Positions 32,524-43,687 of a stretch of DNA of 64,000 nt are shown here, piece after piece. Made by a program: the position numbers and the translations under genes. A model generated the notes under the pieces. That model had not been told where the DNA came from, searched no databases, and saw only the letters and a program-made list of their open reading frames with translations. Where the stretch lies: assembly GCA_001599755.1 (NCBI GenBank), contig BCHX01000005.1, positions 1,459,922 through 1,523,921 of the forward strand, given 5' to 3'. Origin of the DNA: Gliomastix tumulicola (lineage: Eukaryota > Ascomycota > Sordariomycetes > Hypocreales > Bionectriaceae). How positions within the stretch are numbered: the first letter of the stretch is position 1; every line of letters starts with the position of its first letter.

Positions 32524-33830
32524 CTAAGTTGAGCCAACTGGAGTCGCGGTTCCATGGAACGGCCGCATCTCGTCCGGCTTCAGGCCGTCTGCGATCCTCC
32601 AGACACCCTTGGTCCTGCTGTCCTGCAGCTTCCACCCGGTGCCCTCGGCCAGGTCGTGGAAGACCTGGTGATCCTCCCCCGGAATACTCTTGAACAGCAG
32701 GGGCGTCCAGCTCTTCCCTTCTGAGGCCTCCTCTGCGCGCAGCTGTCGTTGCGCCTGCTCTAGCTTGTGCTTCGCTCGCGACGCCTCGGCGTACTCGCCC
32801 TTGACAAGGGCAGATACAACGGGGTCCCACGCGCGACGCGACTCCCAGGGGGACTGGTCTTGGATGGGCGCAATGTTGATGTCGGCAGGCTCGTTATTGG
32901 GCCCGAAGCTGAAGGTCTCGAGGACCTGGCCCGTCTCCCCGTCGCGCACCGTCCACTTGTCGCTCCATACGCCCTCCACCTCGTATATGCTCTTCCGCGC
33001 CGGGTCGTCCTTGTGGTATGTGCGGGCGGTGAAGCAGTTCTTCTTCCCGTGGAAGAGACCTGCGCCTGAGAACTGGATCTCGGACACGTACCCGGAGCTC
33101 GAGACGATATGATATGTGCCAGCGACTTCTGGATAGAGGCATCCCTTGAGGTAGCCGCGGACGGTGACGTCGGGCAGCGGTATTAGGTAGTCCTCGTCAA
33201 ACTTGTCGATGTGCAGGGTGGCGTGGCCAACCTGCTTGATGTTGACGCAGTTTGTGAATGTCATCTCAACGCGTGCGTAGCCGTCGGCTCGGATCCCGTG
33301 TTCCTCGCAGTTCAGATGCATCGCCGTGATGGGAGGCTGTGCGGTTGTTAGTGGTGGAAGAGTAACAACGTGAGGTTCTAGGTCAGTGCCTTACGTGATG
33401 GCTCACTTGCTCTGAGCACAGTGTGACAGTGTTCCCCGTCTTGGCTTCGGTCCATGATGCTGCGAAGATCTCTCCCAAGAAGGCGTTTAGAGGCTTCTTG
33501 ATGCTGACGGTAGGCGACCCAGCCACATAGAGCTGACTCTTGAGAGCGGTAAGGACAAGCTTGAGGACGAGTAGGCTGCGCTTCTTCGGATCCCACTCCT
33601 GTGCAGGAGCGGCAAAGACATCGGGCCTCTGAGCCCAGCAGTGGCCGACCTCAACTACCGATGAAGGAGCTAGAAAATGAGGAGGCGCTGTGATGTTGGC
33701 GAGGTCGCCTTGGGCAGAGGATAAGAACTAGTGGAAGGGATATTAGCAGGTGCTGGGAGCGAGCTGGAACGAAGCCGGGACTTACAGAGACGAGCCCCTG
33801 GATCTGGGAGAGGAAGGACTCCTTGGCCAT
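32524..33830 (-). CDS. Oxysterol-binding protein (OSBP/ORP family, Osh4/Kes1-like)
   Basis: Three phase-0 exons on the minus strand: 33830-33786, 33727-33395 and 33336-32524, 396 residues. Osh4-type proteins exchange sterol and PI4P between membranes. The family fingerprint EQVSHHPP is created exactly at the exon 2/3 junction (EQVSHH then PP), a strong check on the splice sites. Other family segments are LNAFLGEIFAASW, PDVTVRGYLKGC, GYVSEIQFSGAGLFHGKKN, GVWSDKWTV and FHDLAEGTGWKLQDSR. No PH, ankyrin or FFAT segment precedes the lipid-binding core, so this is a short-form ORP. The 15-codon first exon (MAKESFLSQIQGLVS) provides the lid-like N-terminus. Confidence 0.95.
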
Positions 33831-35218
33831 GATAAGTAGGATCGAGATACTGGACGTAGGTATAATAATTGGTTAGATGAATGCTAGTTGATAGATTTGG
33901 GAGCGTGAAGTCTGGATGGCAGGTGAATGATGATCGAAAAAACAGAATGGCAAGGCGGCTGGCCATATATGGATTATATTTATACACCTGCATCTTTGGC
34001 TGTCAGGGTCCCAGTTTCGCGATGCCGTCATGAAACTCGCACTCGTTTCAAGACCTTATCTGCAGCGTATGGCAGTGCATTTCAGCCCTGAAGCCAGGCG
34101 CTGCGGCTAGCTGACGGATAGCACGGGCTCCGCGAATCAGCTCTTCGTCTGAAGTGACGGCGTCAAGTCTTTTGGCATCCTTTGCCTGGCGCTAAGCAGT
34201 CACCTGTACGCGTAAAGGACGGGCGGCCGCCGGGACGGAGAGAAGCTCACGCCGGATCGGAGAGATTGGAGGCTGTGCGCGCCGGAAATGCGCTGGCCCG
34301 GTCGACAAGCGTTGTTTCCATCTTTGGAGCGTCGGGGAATAATATTGGTGTATCGTTCCCAATCGTTGGTTTGTCTGGAGAGATTGAATATCGGTCCCTT
34401 TTCTTGTATTCCTTACGAGTGTCGCCCGTCATTGACACACACATGATGCAATGCGTACTGTTCGATGCGTGGATGTTTTGCTGCCGAATCCCCCTGGCCT
34501 CCGTGTCACATCTCGAGAACGACGTCGGCAGTCGCTCCGCTGGCAGAGGCAGACGTCAAGCTGGTCAGCTCTGCGCCTCCCAACCCTGGTCTTCTTGTCT
34601 CGATGCGGGTGTGTGTCTCTCGATCGGTTCTTCGGAGGCGCTTTCAACTGGGTCTGCGAGGGCTCTGCTTTCAAACTGCCTCCGAGTAGGCCGGGTTGCT
34701 GTTGGAAGAGGGAGGCTGTTCTGATCTACCTAGGTAAGGTATGTACAGATTAGGGGAGGTTGTTTCCAGGGGGCGACTCCCCCACCTGCCAGCAGCTTTC
34801 GCATTGCAGCGCGCCTGCCTTGCCCTTCCTATTACATGTAGAGAACACCGTCATCCTTGAACACCGTCATCCTTGAAGAACATTATAGAACTACCTTTGA
34901 GGTGTTATGCTTTTAGGCACTTTAGACATAGAGGCAGCTGAGAATAAGGAGCAGGGCAGGTTTTTCATTATTACCTGGGAGGTGTGCGAGTTCACAGCCG
35001 TCTAAGTACCCCATGAGAAGTGTTCCTTCCCACCAGGTGTCTGTGGGGCATGTCTCAGGGGGTCGCGGTGAGAACGGGGATTGATCCAGAACCTGCTCCC
35101 TCCTCGAATTGCTCTTCGCTGTCACAACAATTGTTCCTCATTTATCCTCATTGACCACCGGCAGTAGCAGGGCAGCGATACTGCCATCCAATGACTTTGT
35201 ATACTCACGCTTACTGAA
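33831..35218. other. Intergenic region (1.4 kb)
   Basis: No gene recognised. A 16-nt direct duplication (gaacaccgtcatcctt, twice in tandem) lies near 34842-34876. A CTACCTAGGTAAGGTA-type palindrome-containing word near 34725-34740 recurs downstream of the following pseudogene. Confidence 0.4.
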
Positions 35219-36643
35219 ATGACTCTACAGTCATCAACATCATGGTTCCCCTTTCTTTACGAGGGCTCGGTCGACCCCGATGAGGTAGTGGCATGGATAA
35301 CAAAGATGATATCCAGACCCAGCATCAAAAACTTTGAGAGCTTCGTCGCCACGGAAATCGGCAATCGTGGCAGGGCAACATTCGTCACTGTGGCGCACGG
35401 CTCTTACAATATGATATTCCAATTCAAGTTCTCGGATGGCACGCAGGTCGCACTCCGCCTTTCCAAGCCACGCCGCCGGTTGACTCCCCAGCTCATCGCG
35501 GAAAAACTCGAAAATGAGGTTCACTGGATGCTCTATCTAGAGGAGCACGGTGTCCTCAAGGTTCCGCATGTGCACAATTGGAGCACGCAAGGCCCGGATG
35601 GCATCGGCCCCTATATTCTCATGGATTTCATCGAGGGCGAGGACCTGTCGAAATGGTTGAGAGTATGGACGAAATCTGGAGAGACTGATGATCTTAGGAA
35701 GCGCGATCTTGTCTACGAGTAGCTCGTAGAGATGTATTGGCAGATCTATCGCCACAAGTTCGACCGCATCGGTTCCCTTGCCAAGACACCGGAGGGCAAG
35801 TGGGCTATCACGAAGCGCCCACTGACGTTGGATACGCACCAGCAAGTCCTTGGTGTCCCTGGATTTCCGATCGATTCTTGGCCGACCGGCCCCCTGCCAC
35901 GTTCCCGGGACTACAAAGCCGTGGTGGCCGACAAACTCCAGTACCAGTTGAAGCACCTACGCAACTTGAACATTCCTGTGGAGCTGAGCAGGAAAACCGG
36001 CGACTACGTTCAACAGGAGGGAGACAGCATCGACATGGATCGCGCCATGGACATTGCCCGTGGTCGGTTCATCGCCCGCCATGTCTTCGCGAGGCCCGAG
36101 GCCACATCCTTCCTCGACGCCAGTGACGAGGGTCCGTTCGTTATCTTCAACTCCGACTTTTGCCCGCGTAACATGCTGGTCAATCCGAAAACTGCAGAGA
36201 TCACAGCTGTGGTTGACTTCGAGTTCACAAACACAATGCCAGCATCGTTCGCCCACGATCCTCCCCTGTGGCTGCTCCCGGCGGTGCTCGAGAAGGCACT
36301 GGATATGGATTTTTTCCCTTGGTGGCTGCGAGAATATCAGCCCGCGGTAGAGCGGTTTCTGGCTTCTTTGGAACGCGTGGAGGCGCGGCAGCAGCAGCAG
36401 GATCAGGGCCCGCCCCTGTCTGCTCTGATGCACGCATCTTGGGACAGCAAGCAATGCCTGGTCAACTTTGCATTTCACAATTCCGATGCCTTGGATGCCA
36501 TCTACTGGGCCATGCCCGAGAAGTTCCACGGACCTAATGACGATCCATGGATAGAAAGGGAAGTGGAAGCCTACCAGGCTTTCACGAAGGGCCAGGTTGC
36601 TGCGTACGAGGAAGAAAGAGCAGCTAAGGAGGGTAGGGAATAG
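35219..36643 (+). pseudogene. Aminoglycoside-phosphotransferase (APH)-like kinase gene with in-frame TAG
   Basis: A single frame of 474 codons from ATG 35219 is broken only by TAG at 35720-35722, just after DLVYE. The same frame resumes with LVEMYWQIYRHKFDRIGSL. The N-lobe is seen in GRATFVTVAHGSYNMIFQFK and VALRLSKP, the hinge in GPYILMDFIEGEDLSKWL. The C-lobe has a catalytic-loop-like FNSDFCPRNMLVN and a metal-binding DFE (VVDFEFTN). Fungal APH-like proteins are a large family of mostly unknown substrates. The usual HGD of the loop reads NSD here, so activity was doubtful even before the stop. A CAG-to-TAG transition would explain the break. A sequencing error or functional readthrough cannot be excluded; no GT-AG intron that removes the TAG was found. 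Confidence 0.75.
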
Positions 36644-37895
36644 CCGGCACCGTCTGCCCAGCACCACCCAGCACCAAGATACCATAAGGTACCTAGGTAA
36701 GGCAGTCTCTGACCTGCCAATAGGTACCGTTTCCCCCAAGTCTCGGCGTGTCGACAGATAATCGCTGATGGATGCGTCACACCGACTGTGCCGCCTTGTC
36801 TGGGAATCTTCGTCTTCCTTCCAAGAGGCTTCCCACATCGCATGGTGAGCATGATGTGGAATGTGGTCCCCATGCCTAAGCAGTATCAGCATGTGGTCCG
36901 CAGCCACCACATGAGTGTCGTCGACACCTCTTCGTTGGGCTCCCAGAAGGGAGCTCTCTCACTGCTTCCTAGGTATCAGCATGTACTTGACTAGACCTTC
37001 CACTGAGTACGAAGAGAACTTGTCCCGCTTTCTATCAAGACATTTGGATATAAAGCTCCCTGATGGCGCCGCGATGACACAGAAAGCTACTTGCAGAGAT
37101 GAAATGGTAAACAAAAGAAGGGAAAAAAAAACATCGGGGGGACAGCCGCTCATCCCCCTGCTGAGCCAGCCCCTCTTCCGGGGTCTGGGGGGCGGCTAGA
37201 CAGTATCTACTTGGCGTTTGAGCGCTGTAGACTCCCCTGGAGGCGCATGGTGCCTAAACCCATGCCCCGTATCGACTCTACATTTAGCCCGAAAGCCCGC
37301 TGGAACAATCAATACACGCTCACCCTCAGCGCCAGCAGTCGCATGTAAACCTCGCAAGCTCCCCGAAGCCACCGCCATGCTCGACGCCGATGGCTTGGAC
37401 TGCGATAGCTCCTCCTGAGCTGATTCGACGTTGCCATTTGCATAATGCAGGTAGGTTCCTTTGGCAAACTTTCTCTTTACGGTGGCTGAACGACCTTCTC
37501 TCTTCTAAACATTTCCCTCATCTGGCAGGCTGGGCACACCGATATCTGTTTCACCCCGCCGGCCGTCCCCGGGACTGGCTGAGGCGAAATCTCTCGACTG
37601 CCTCTTTGAGAAGGTCACTCGTGGGGGGACAGGTCGTCTGCCGCCACCCAGACCACGCTGATTGCCGGCTACCTACCCAGATCTGCCCTAGCGAGGTGGA
37701 TGATAACCCGTGCATCGATCTACCAAAGCAGCAGGAGGCTGGGGGAATGGCGGTCCTGCGCCTCGTGTGTAAAAAGGCCAGATGCCTCCCAACACCGATC
37801 AGCAGAAGATCCTTTCCTCGCGCAGTCTCGTGAAGCCTTCGCCATCGCCCGGCCCTCTCAGTCAGTCACCAGCGCTAAATTGCATACTTATCACC
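36644..37895. other. Intergenic region (1.25 kb)
   Basis: Contains a GGTACCTAGGTAAGG word (36688-36702) similar to one near 34729, and AT-rich sequence around 37000-37135. The right end is the promoter of the M28 peptidase gene. No gene recognised. Confidence 0.4.
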
Positions 37896-39622
37896 ATGGT
37901 GAAGATTGCCACTCTTGCGGCCCTGGTCTCGGGCGCCGTATATGCTATTGCAGGCGCTGTGCAGCAGCATCCCGACATTCTGCCTTCCCGTCGCGATGTG
38001 CTCAAGGCCCGGGAGGAGGGTCTGCGTCTGATTAAGACGTCGGACGAGGACCCCGGTGTGTGGGTGACGGAGGACGAGAAGTTTGAGCAGTTTGTCGCCA
38101 AGAAGATCGGCTTTGTCGACATCACGGACACTCTGGTAGGTGGCTGGCTGGCTGGCTGCCGGGGCTCGAAGTTGCATAGCTGGGAGTCACTGTTGTTTAA
38201 TGTGCGTGGATTTCTGGGCTGACTTGGGATGATTACCTGCAGGAACTGGAGGCTCTCCATCTTAACAACCTCGCGGACGCCAAGAAGGGCTCCTTCAGCG
38301 CCTTTGCTATCCCTACCGCTCCCTCCCACCAGACCGAGGCCAACGCCCTGATCGCCCTTGCCACCCAGTCCAACCTGTCCGGCTGGGCAAACGGCCTGGC
38401 CAATATCTACAACCGCTACTACCGTGGGAGCTACGCCGCAGAGAGTGCGACCTGGATCTACAATACCGTCGTGTCCGTCGCCTCTGGCAACTCTGCCATC
38501 CAGGTCTCCCGCTACACGCACAGCTACAACCAGCCGAGTGTTATTGCCAAGATTCCTGGCACGACGAGCGGCGTCGTTGTCGTTTCAGCTCACTATGACT
38601 CTGTTGGATCTACAAGCAGCGGCCGTGCCCCTGGTGCTGATGACAACGCCTCGGTATGATCTGCACCTGTTCAGGGGGTGCAGAAGCCATGCTGCAAGCC
38701 ATGCTGCAAGCCATGCTGCAAGGCATTGAGGTGTATAGAAGACTTGAGCTTGTCCTGTCGCTTCGATCGACGCTCAGACATGATCTCTTCTGGGCTATAG
38801 CTGGATTGCAGTCGCGCTTCTGCGCCCTCGTTTGCAAACCTTCTCTCCAGCTTGACGGGCGTGATACTGACCTGATATCGATAGGGCGTTGTTGTGCTTC
38901 TTGAGGCTCTGCGTGTCCTCGCCAACAACCGCTATGCACCCCGAAACACGCTCGAGTTCCACTTCTACTCTGGCGAGGAGGGCGGTCTTCTGGGAAGCCG
39001 TGACATCATGCAGGCCTATGCTCGTAACGGCGTCAACGTTCTTGCTGTGATGAACCAGGCACGCTGTTCCCTGGCCGCCGCACATGTTGGATTATCATGC
39101 TGACCATTCATGTGTCTCCCTAGGACATGACTGGGTACTCGCCAAACAACGTCATTGCCGTCTACACCGACTACGTCCACACTGGCTTGACCAACTTCGC
39201 CCGAGCCCTCGTCCCCGTCTACACGAGCCTGCCTCTTGCGACTGACCGGTGTGGCTATGGCTGCAGTGACCAGTAAGACCTCTTGTGTGGGATGCTGTTC
39301 AAAAGTCTAGCTAACAGGCATCTGCAGCGCTTCAGCCAACAGCGCCGGATTCCCGGCCGCCTACGTCTGCGATGAAGTCATCAGGGACTCGTCTCGTAGG
39401 TTCCCCTCCATTCGATGCCCTCTATCATCTGGACTGACCTTGTCACCACAGCGTACATCCACTCTGCTTCGGACACCATCTCTACTCTGTCCTTTGCTCA
39501 CATCTTCCAGCATGTCCGGGTGAGTAAAGCACTGCCCTGATTTTGGGCACTCTGATTGACCGCTGCTAACGTATTCTAATTAGTTCACCATTGGCTTCCT
39601 GGTTGAGGGATCTTACTTTTAA
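37896..39622 (+). CDS. Secreted M28 leucine aminopeptidase (LAP1-like)
   Basis: Seven exons: 37896-38135, 38243-38653, 38885-39058, 39124-39272, 39328-39395, 39452-39519 and 39584-39622, 382 residues. It is a zinc exopeptidase releasing N-terminal residues outside the cell. A signal peptide (MVKIATLAALVSGAVYAIAG) and a propeptide region precede the catalytic domain. The co-catalytic zinc set is present: His in VVVSAHYDSVGS, Asp in PGADDNAS, Glu-Glu in FYSGEEGGLLGS, Asp in ATDRCGYGCSDH and His in PYIHSASDT. Cysteines in CGYGC and AAYVCDE may form the family disulphide. Intron 3 (39059-39123) starts with GC rather than GT. Intron 2 (231 nt) carries three tandem copies of a 12-nt unit near 38685-38721. 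All phases agree. Confidence 0.92.
38685..38721. repeat. 12-nt tandem repeat in intron (three copies)
   Basis: The unit gccatgctgcaa is repeated three times without interruption inside intron 2 of the M28 peptidase gene. Confidence 0.9.
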
Positions 39623-40563
39623 TTAAGAAAGCAATGAGGATGAGTAGCCCAAACTCCGTCAATAAGAGGAATACGAATTGGATACCCCATGACTTGGCCC
39701 CCAATCTCCGTCTCCTTCTGACGGTGTCCATGTTGTACTATGCCATGTGATAAGCTCGTCCGACTGAAGATTCTACGAGCTACGGATAAATACCATATGA
39801 ATCGCCTCGCCTGACTAATACCGGCGGCTATGGCTGTGCCGCCGGTGTATTGCCCTCCAACCCCCTTCCAACCGATGGCCCGAGCCCCTGATCTCAATAG
39901 AGCGCTCGCTCCTCCCGCAGAGCCTCAGCCCATCTTGTCCGCAACTCCGCACAGATCCTGCTGCACCAGTGACGCCTCACCTCGTGCCTACATTGCCTAG
40001 TCACCTCTGTAGTCTCCTCAGAATGGAGGCGAACATCGCTAGTCCATGCGCTGTGGATCTAACCGCGCGCGAGACCCTCTCTGTCTGCCCTGCCTGGAGA
40101 CAAGATTGGAAATAGCAGAGGCTTACAAATGCATATCGCGATGCCGCGGGCTTCTTCTTTCCCCACCGCCCTTGAACGATACTCCGCTCTGGTTGCGCCC
40201 CCTGCTGGTAGCTGTTACGGAGTGGAAATCTGGGTTTTGATTTGTGATGGACGCCCAATAAGGCGCACTGCTGGCTTCATCCTTCGGAGTTCGACCGTAT
40301 TCGTCGGCGACTTACGGTCCTGCAAGGCATGAATGACGATGTCACTGTGATTCCGGGACTGGTCGGCAAGCGTAGCCTCTGGGCACGCTTCCTGCAATTG
40401 TATAAAGGGCCATCCATTTGTCTCATTTTTTCTTTTCTTGACGGTAGGTATCAATCATACTCAGCAATACTCATCACTCTTCACCTCACGCTTTCACCAC
40501 ACACACACCAAATAGATAGTCTATACTAGACACATATCGGAAACTCCTCAATCCATCCTCATC
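39623..40563. other. Intergenic region
   Basis: 3' flank of the aminopeptidase gene and promoter of the glutathione transferase gene. A TATAAA word lies at about 40402, some 160 bp before the GST ATG, and (CA)n-like sequence at about 40499-40508. No gene seen. Confidence 0.4.
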
Positions 40564-41588
40564 ATGTCTGATCTCAAGCCCATCACCCTCTACGGCCATG
40601 CTGGGTAAGTCTTCCCCCCCCCCCCCCCGAGAGACTTCTGCTGTGAAGAAGATGAAGTTTGTGCATACTGAGAGTCAATAGCGGCCCCAACCCCTACAAG
40701 GTCAGGTTCATCCTCGAGGAGCTCGGCATCCCCTACGACAACAAGCCTCTCACCAACACCAAGGAGGAGTGGTTCGTCAAGATCAACCCCAACGGCAGGG
40801 TTCCTGCCATCATCGACCCCAACAACGGTGACTTCACCCTCTGGGAGTCCGGCGCCATCATCGAGTACCTCGTCGAGAAGTACGACAAGGAGGGCAAGCT
40901 GAAGGGCGAGACGGAGGACGACAAGTGGCTGATCAAGCAGTACCTCCACTTCCAGATGTCTGGCCAGGTACTACGCAGCCCCGTAACGATTTGATTTGCG
41001 TTCATTGATGATGCATGGATAACTGACTCTTCACTCACTTCATAGGGCCCGTATTTCGGCCAGGCTGTCTGGTTCCACAGAGTGAGACAATGATGCCCTG
41101 GGCGTGTGTTATGCTTCTGTCTCTGAGACTAACTAATATGTGTTCTTCAGTTCCACCCTGAGCAGGTCGAATCTGCCAAGACGCGTTACGAGGAGCAGAC
41201 CGTCCGTGTCTGGGAGGTCCTGGACAACATCCTGAAGGACAAGGAGTACCTCGTTGGAAATAAGCTGTGAGTACTTCCCGTTCCTTGACAAAATTCCCAT
41301 GTGAGAGAGATATTGAAGCTGACACTCGGGTATAGGACCTGTAAGATATAAAAAAAAAAAAAAAGCCCATGCCATCTCTGTAATGGCCCAGCAATGATAG
41401 ATTCTAACTAACCGTCAACTATAGACGCTGATCTTGCCTTCGTCTCCTGGGACACTGTCGCCCTGAGCCCCCAGGTTCTGGGCACCGTCTACCGCGAGAA
41501 GTACGACGTTGAGAAGAAGTACCCTCACTTCTGGGCGTGGCACCAGCGCGTGTCCGAGAGGCCTTCCGTGAAGGCTGCCTACGCGTAA
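40564..41588 (+). CDS. Glutathione S-transferase, Ure2-like, with a 5-nt micro-exon
   Basis: Six exons: 40564-40604, 40682-40967, 41046-41081, 41151-41266, 41336-41340 and 41425-41588, 215 residues. Cytosolic GSTs conjugate glutathione to electrophiles; Ure2-type members can also act as peroxidases. The N-terminal thioredoxin-like domain has GPNPYKVRFILEELGIPY, NPNGRVPAIIDP and LWESGAIIEYLVEKYD (the glutathione-binding ESxAI motif). The C-terminal helical domain has GPYFGQAVWFH and FAWHQRV-like FWAWHQRVSERPSVK. The conserved GNKLTYADLAFVSW can be read only if the 5-nt exon GACCT is included between two introns of 69 and 84 nt, both with gt/ag ends. Skipping it destroys the frame. The second of these introns holds a 14-A run. 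Confidence 0.92.
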
Positions 41589-41762
41589 GGCGTGGTGGAA
41601 GGAAACACAGGTCATTGAGCCTGCTCGACACTGATTCAGGTGTAGGGAGAAAACCAAAACCGATGGTTGTTTGATAGGTCTAAATGAAACTGTTCTGAAG
41701 TCTTAGCACAGCGCACATGACCACCATATGATGATGCCCCCCGTGACGTGCCTTGGAAACCG

Positions 41763-43244
41763 TTAAGCTTGCGCTATGAGCTCGTGAGCCGAGATTCTGG
41801 TATCGGGACTAGGATCCAGCATGCGAAACACAAGGTCATTGATCCTGGAGTGCTTTTCCAACCTCTCCCGGATGTTCTGCAGGTGCACCGCCCATCTCCA
41901 GGCGGGTGAAGCGTGCGGTGAGTTGGGAGACGAAGACGCTTCCAAGGCGTTCCATGACGACTCTGTCGCCTCGGGGAGTGGGATCTGTCGCAACACCCAC
42001 AGCATGACAACGCCCAGGGAGAAGATGTCGCTTTTGGCACCTCTCCGTCGGCCCACGAGATACTCCGGGCAGACATAGTGGCACATGCTCCATATGTTGA
42101 CCTCGTCGTGGGAGCACGCCGAGCCGAAGTCTACGAGGATGCAAGGCTGGCCTCGCCGGTAGAGCATGTTGTCCGGGCGGATGTCGTTGTGCGAGATTTT
42201 CTTGGAGTCGAGATAGTGCAGCGCGGCCGCCATGCCCTTGAGGATATCGCGTGCGTCCTGATGGTTTCCGCCGAAGTAATGGCGGCGCAGTCGATCCTCA
42301 CAACTGGCGAGGGTGCCCCATGGCATATGTTCGGTGAGGACCGAGCAGAGACGTGCATCCGATGAAATGTATTTGACGATATTTGGCTAAGAAAACAGTT
42401 TAGAAAGAAGCTCAGCAACCGTTAATGGTGACGAATGCACACTTACATGACTCAGCCGGCGCAATGTCTGCACTTCTGTTGTCCATTCCCGGATTCTCTC
42501 GGGAATCATGTCCTCCGGTCTGGATTGGTGACCGATCGTGAGCTTCAGGAACTTGACTGCAACCGTACCATAGGCGTCGTGGCGGGCAATGAACACGACC
42601 GAGTTGCCTCGGTACAGGACTTGCTGGCAAACTACGTGGTAGTTTTCGTTCATGTTCGATACGAACCTCCGGGGTGACTGCATGGTAAAAGATTCCCCGT
42701 TCTGGATGGCCAGAAGGGGATTTTCCCACCCCGAGACAGAACGGCCACGCCTCGCGGGCTGGCCTGTCAGGGAAAATGGGCGGGCCAATACGACAATGTC
42801 GGCGGATAGGTTTCGATTTCGACCTGCGCCGTCGTGGGGATCAGACCAGCGGATCGTCCAGTGTCCGGGAGAGAGAGGAAGCCTGTCCCTGGGAGGCGTC
42901 AGTGCCTCGAAATACTGCCTGGCCCGCCCCGGAGCAGGCGTGGACATCAGGTCCGGAGGGCTGTGGCAGGAGAGGATATCAAAGAGCACGTCGTCTGTGC
43001 CAGGGGCGAAGAAGAACTCGCAGCGTAGGCCTGGGAACCTGACTTGACACGATGCCTTGGTCGACGTGTTCGCGGCAACAAAGTATCGGCCTTGGGAGTT
43101 CGTGATGATTGTTTCGTTCTCGTCCGAGGGAGACGGTAATTCTGCCGTTCTGGACGATATTAGTAGCCTCGCGTAGTCGGGGAAGCCATTGCGCGTGGTG
43201 GATTCAAGCAGAGTCGGTCTGAGGTGGCTGTTTCCTGGAGGCAT
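41763..43244 (-). CDS. Divergent protein kinase (tandem paralogue 1, catalytic Asp retained)
   Basis: Two phase-0 exons on the minus strand, 43244-42447 and 42386-41763, 473 residues. The first roughly 190 residues form a beta-rich region (GLRCEFFFAPGTDDVLFDIL, LPLSPGHWTIRW) shared with the neighbouring gene and possibly FHA-like. The kinase domain follows: VVFIARHDAYGTVAVKFLKL (VAVK lysine), HMPWGTLASC (hinge), ISHNDIRPDNMLY (catalytic loop, Asp kept but Arg replacing the usual Lys), CILVDFGSA (DFG) and YVCPEYLVGRRRGAKSDIFSLGVVMLWVLRQIPLP. It could be an active Ser/Thr kinase with an unusual loop. The intron falls between LSH and PNI, the same place as in its neighbour. The start is the first in-frame ATG; the frame is open further upstream into a tandem repeat. 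Confidence 0.8.
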
Positions 43245-43687
43245 GATGTCTGGAGCTCGCCTTGGCTTTTCTGTGATCGTTCCTAGTTTGTCTGTAATCG
43301 TCCTTGGGTTGTCTGTAATAGTCCCTGGGATTTGTTTGTAATCGTTCTCGGTTTGTCGGTGATTGTCTTTGGCTTGTCTGCGATCGATTTTGGTTTATTC
43401 GTGATCGTCCTCGGTCTGTCTGAGATCGTTCTTGATGTAGAGATCTAGGTATGGAAACATCTGCCCTGCTGGGACCTCCAGGGAGTGAACTGGGGAAAGT
43501 GGCATCCACGGGACGAGATGTATGTGAAAGGGTAGTGAATCTTTGGGTGACGTATGTAGATGACGTTCACTTGCGCCTGACTCTCTCCTCTTTTCTCTCT
43601 CTAATGTCCTCTCACCCAACGGTCATGAAGTGGGTGAATCGGGCTACTTCTATACCTATGTACCCAAACTAGTTCGACATTGAACCT
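43245..43687. other. Short region between the two kinase genes
   Basis: Holds the 5' flank of kinase paralogue 1 and the 3' flank of kinase paralogue 2. It is dominated by a degenerate 21-nt tandem repeat (about 43268-43436). A minus-strand frame reads through the repeat as Arg/Gln/Thr/Asp-rich heptads, but it begins with GTG and has no ATG, so I do not call it a gene. Confidence 0.5.
43268..43436. repeat. Degenerate 21-nt tandem repeat, about eight copies
   Basis: Copies start with a T(C/T)(T/G)G(T/A/C)(A/G)AT(C/A/T)G core spaced about 21 nt apart, for example tctgtgatcgttcctagttt, tctgtaatcgtccttgggtt and tctgcgatcgattttggttt. One copy carries a length change that shifts the repeat frame. 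The period equals seven codons. Confidence 0.8.

Noticed and set aside
35957..36910. 317-codon minus-strand frame opposite the APH-like gene
   Set aside because: The opposite strand carries the recognisable kinase motifs; this frame has none.
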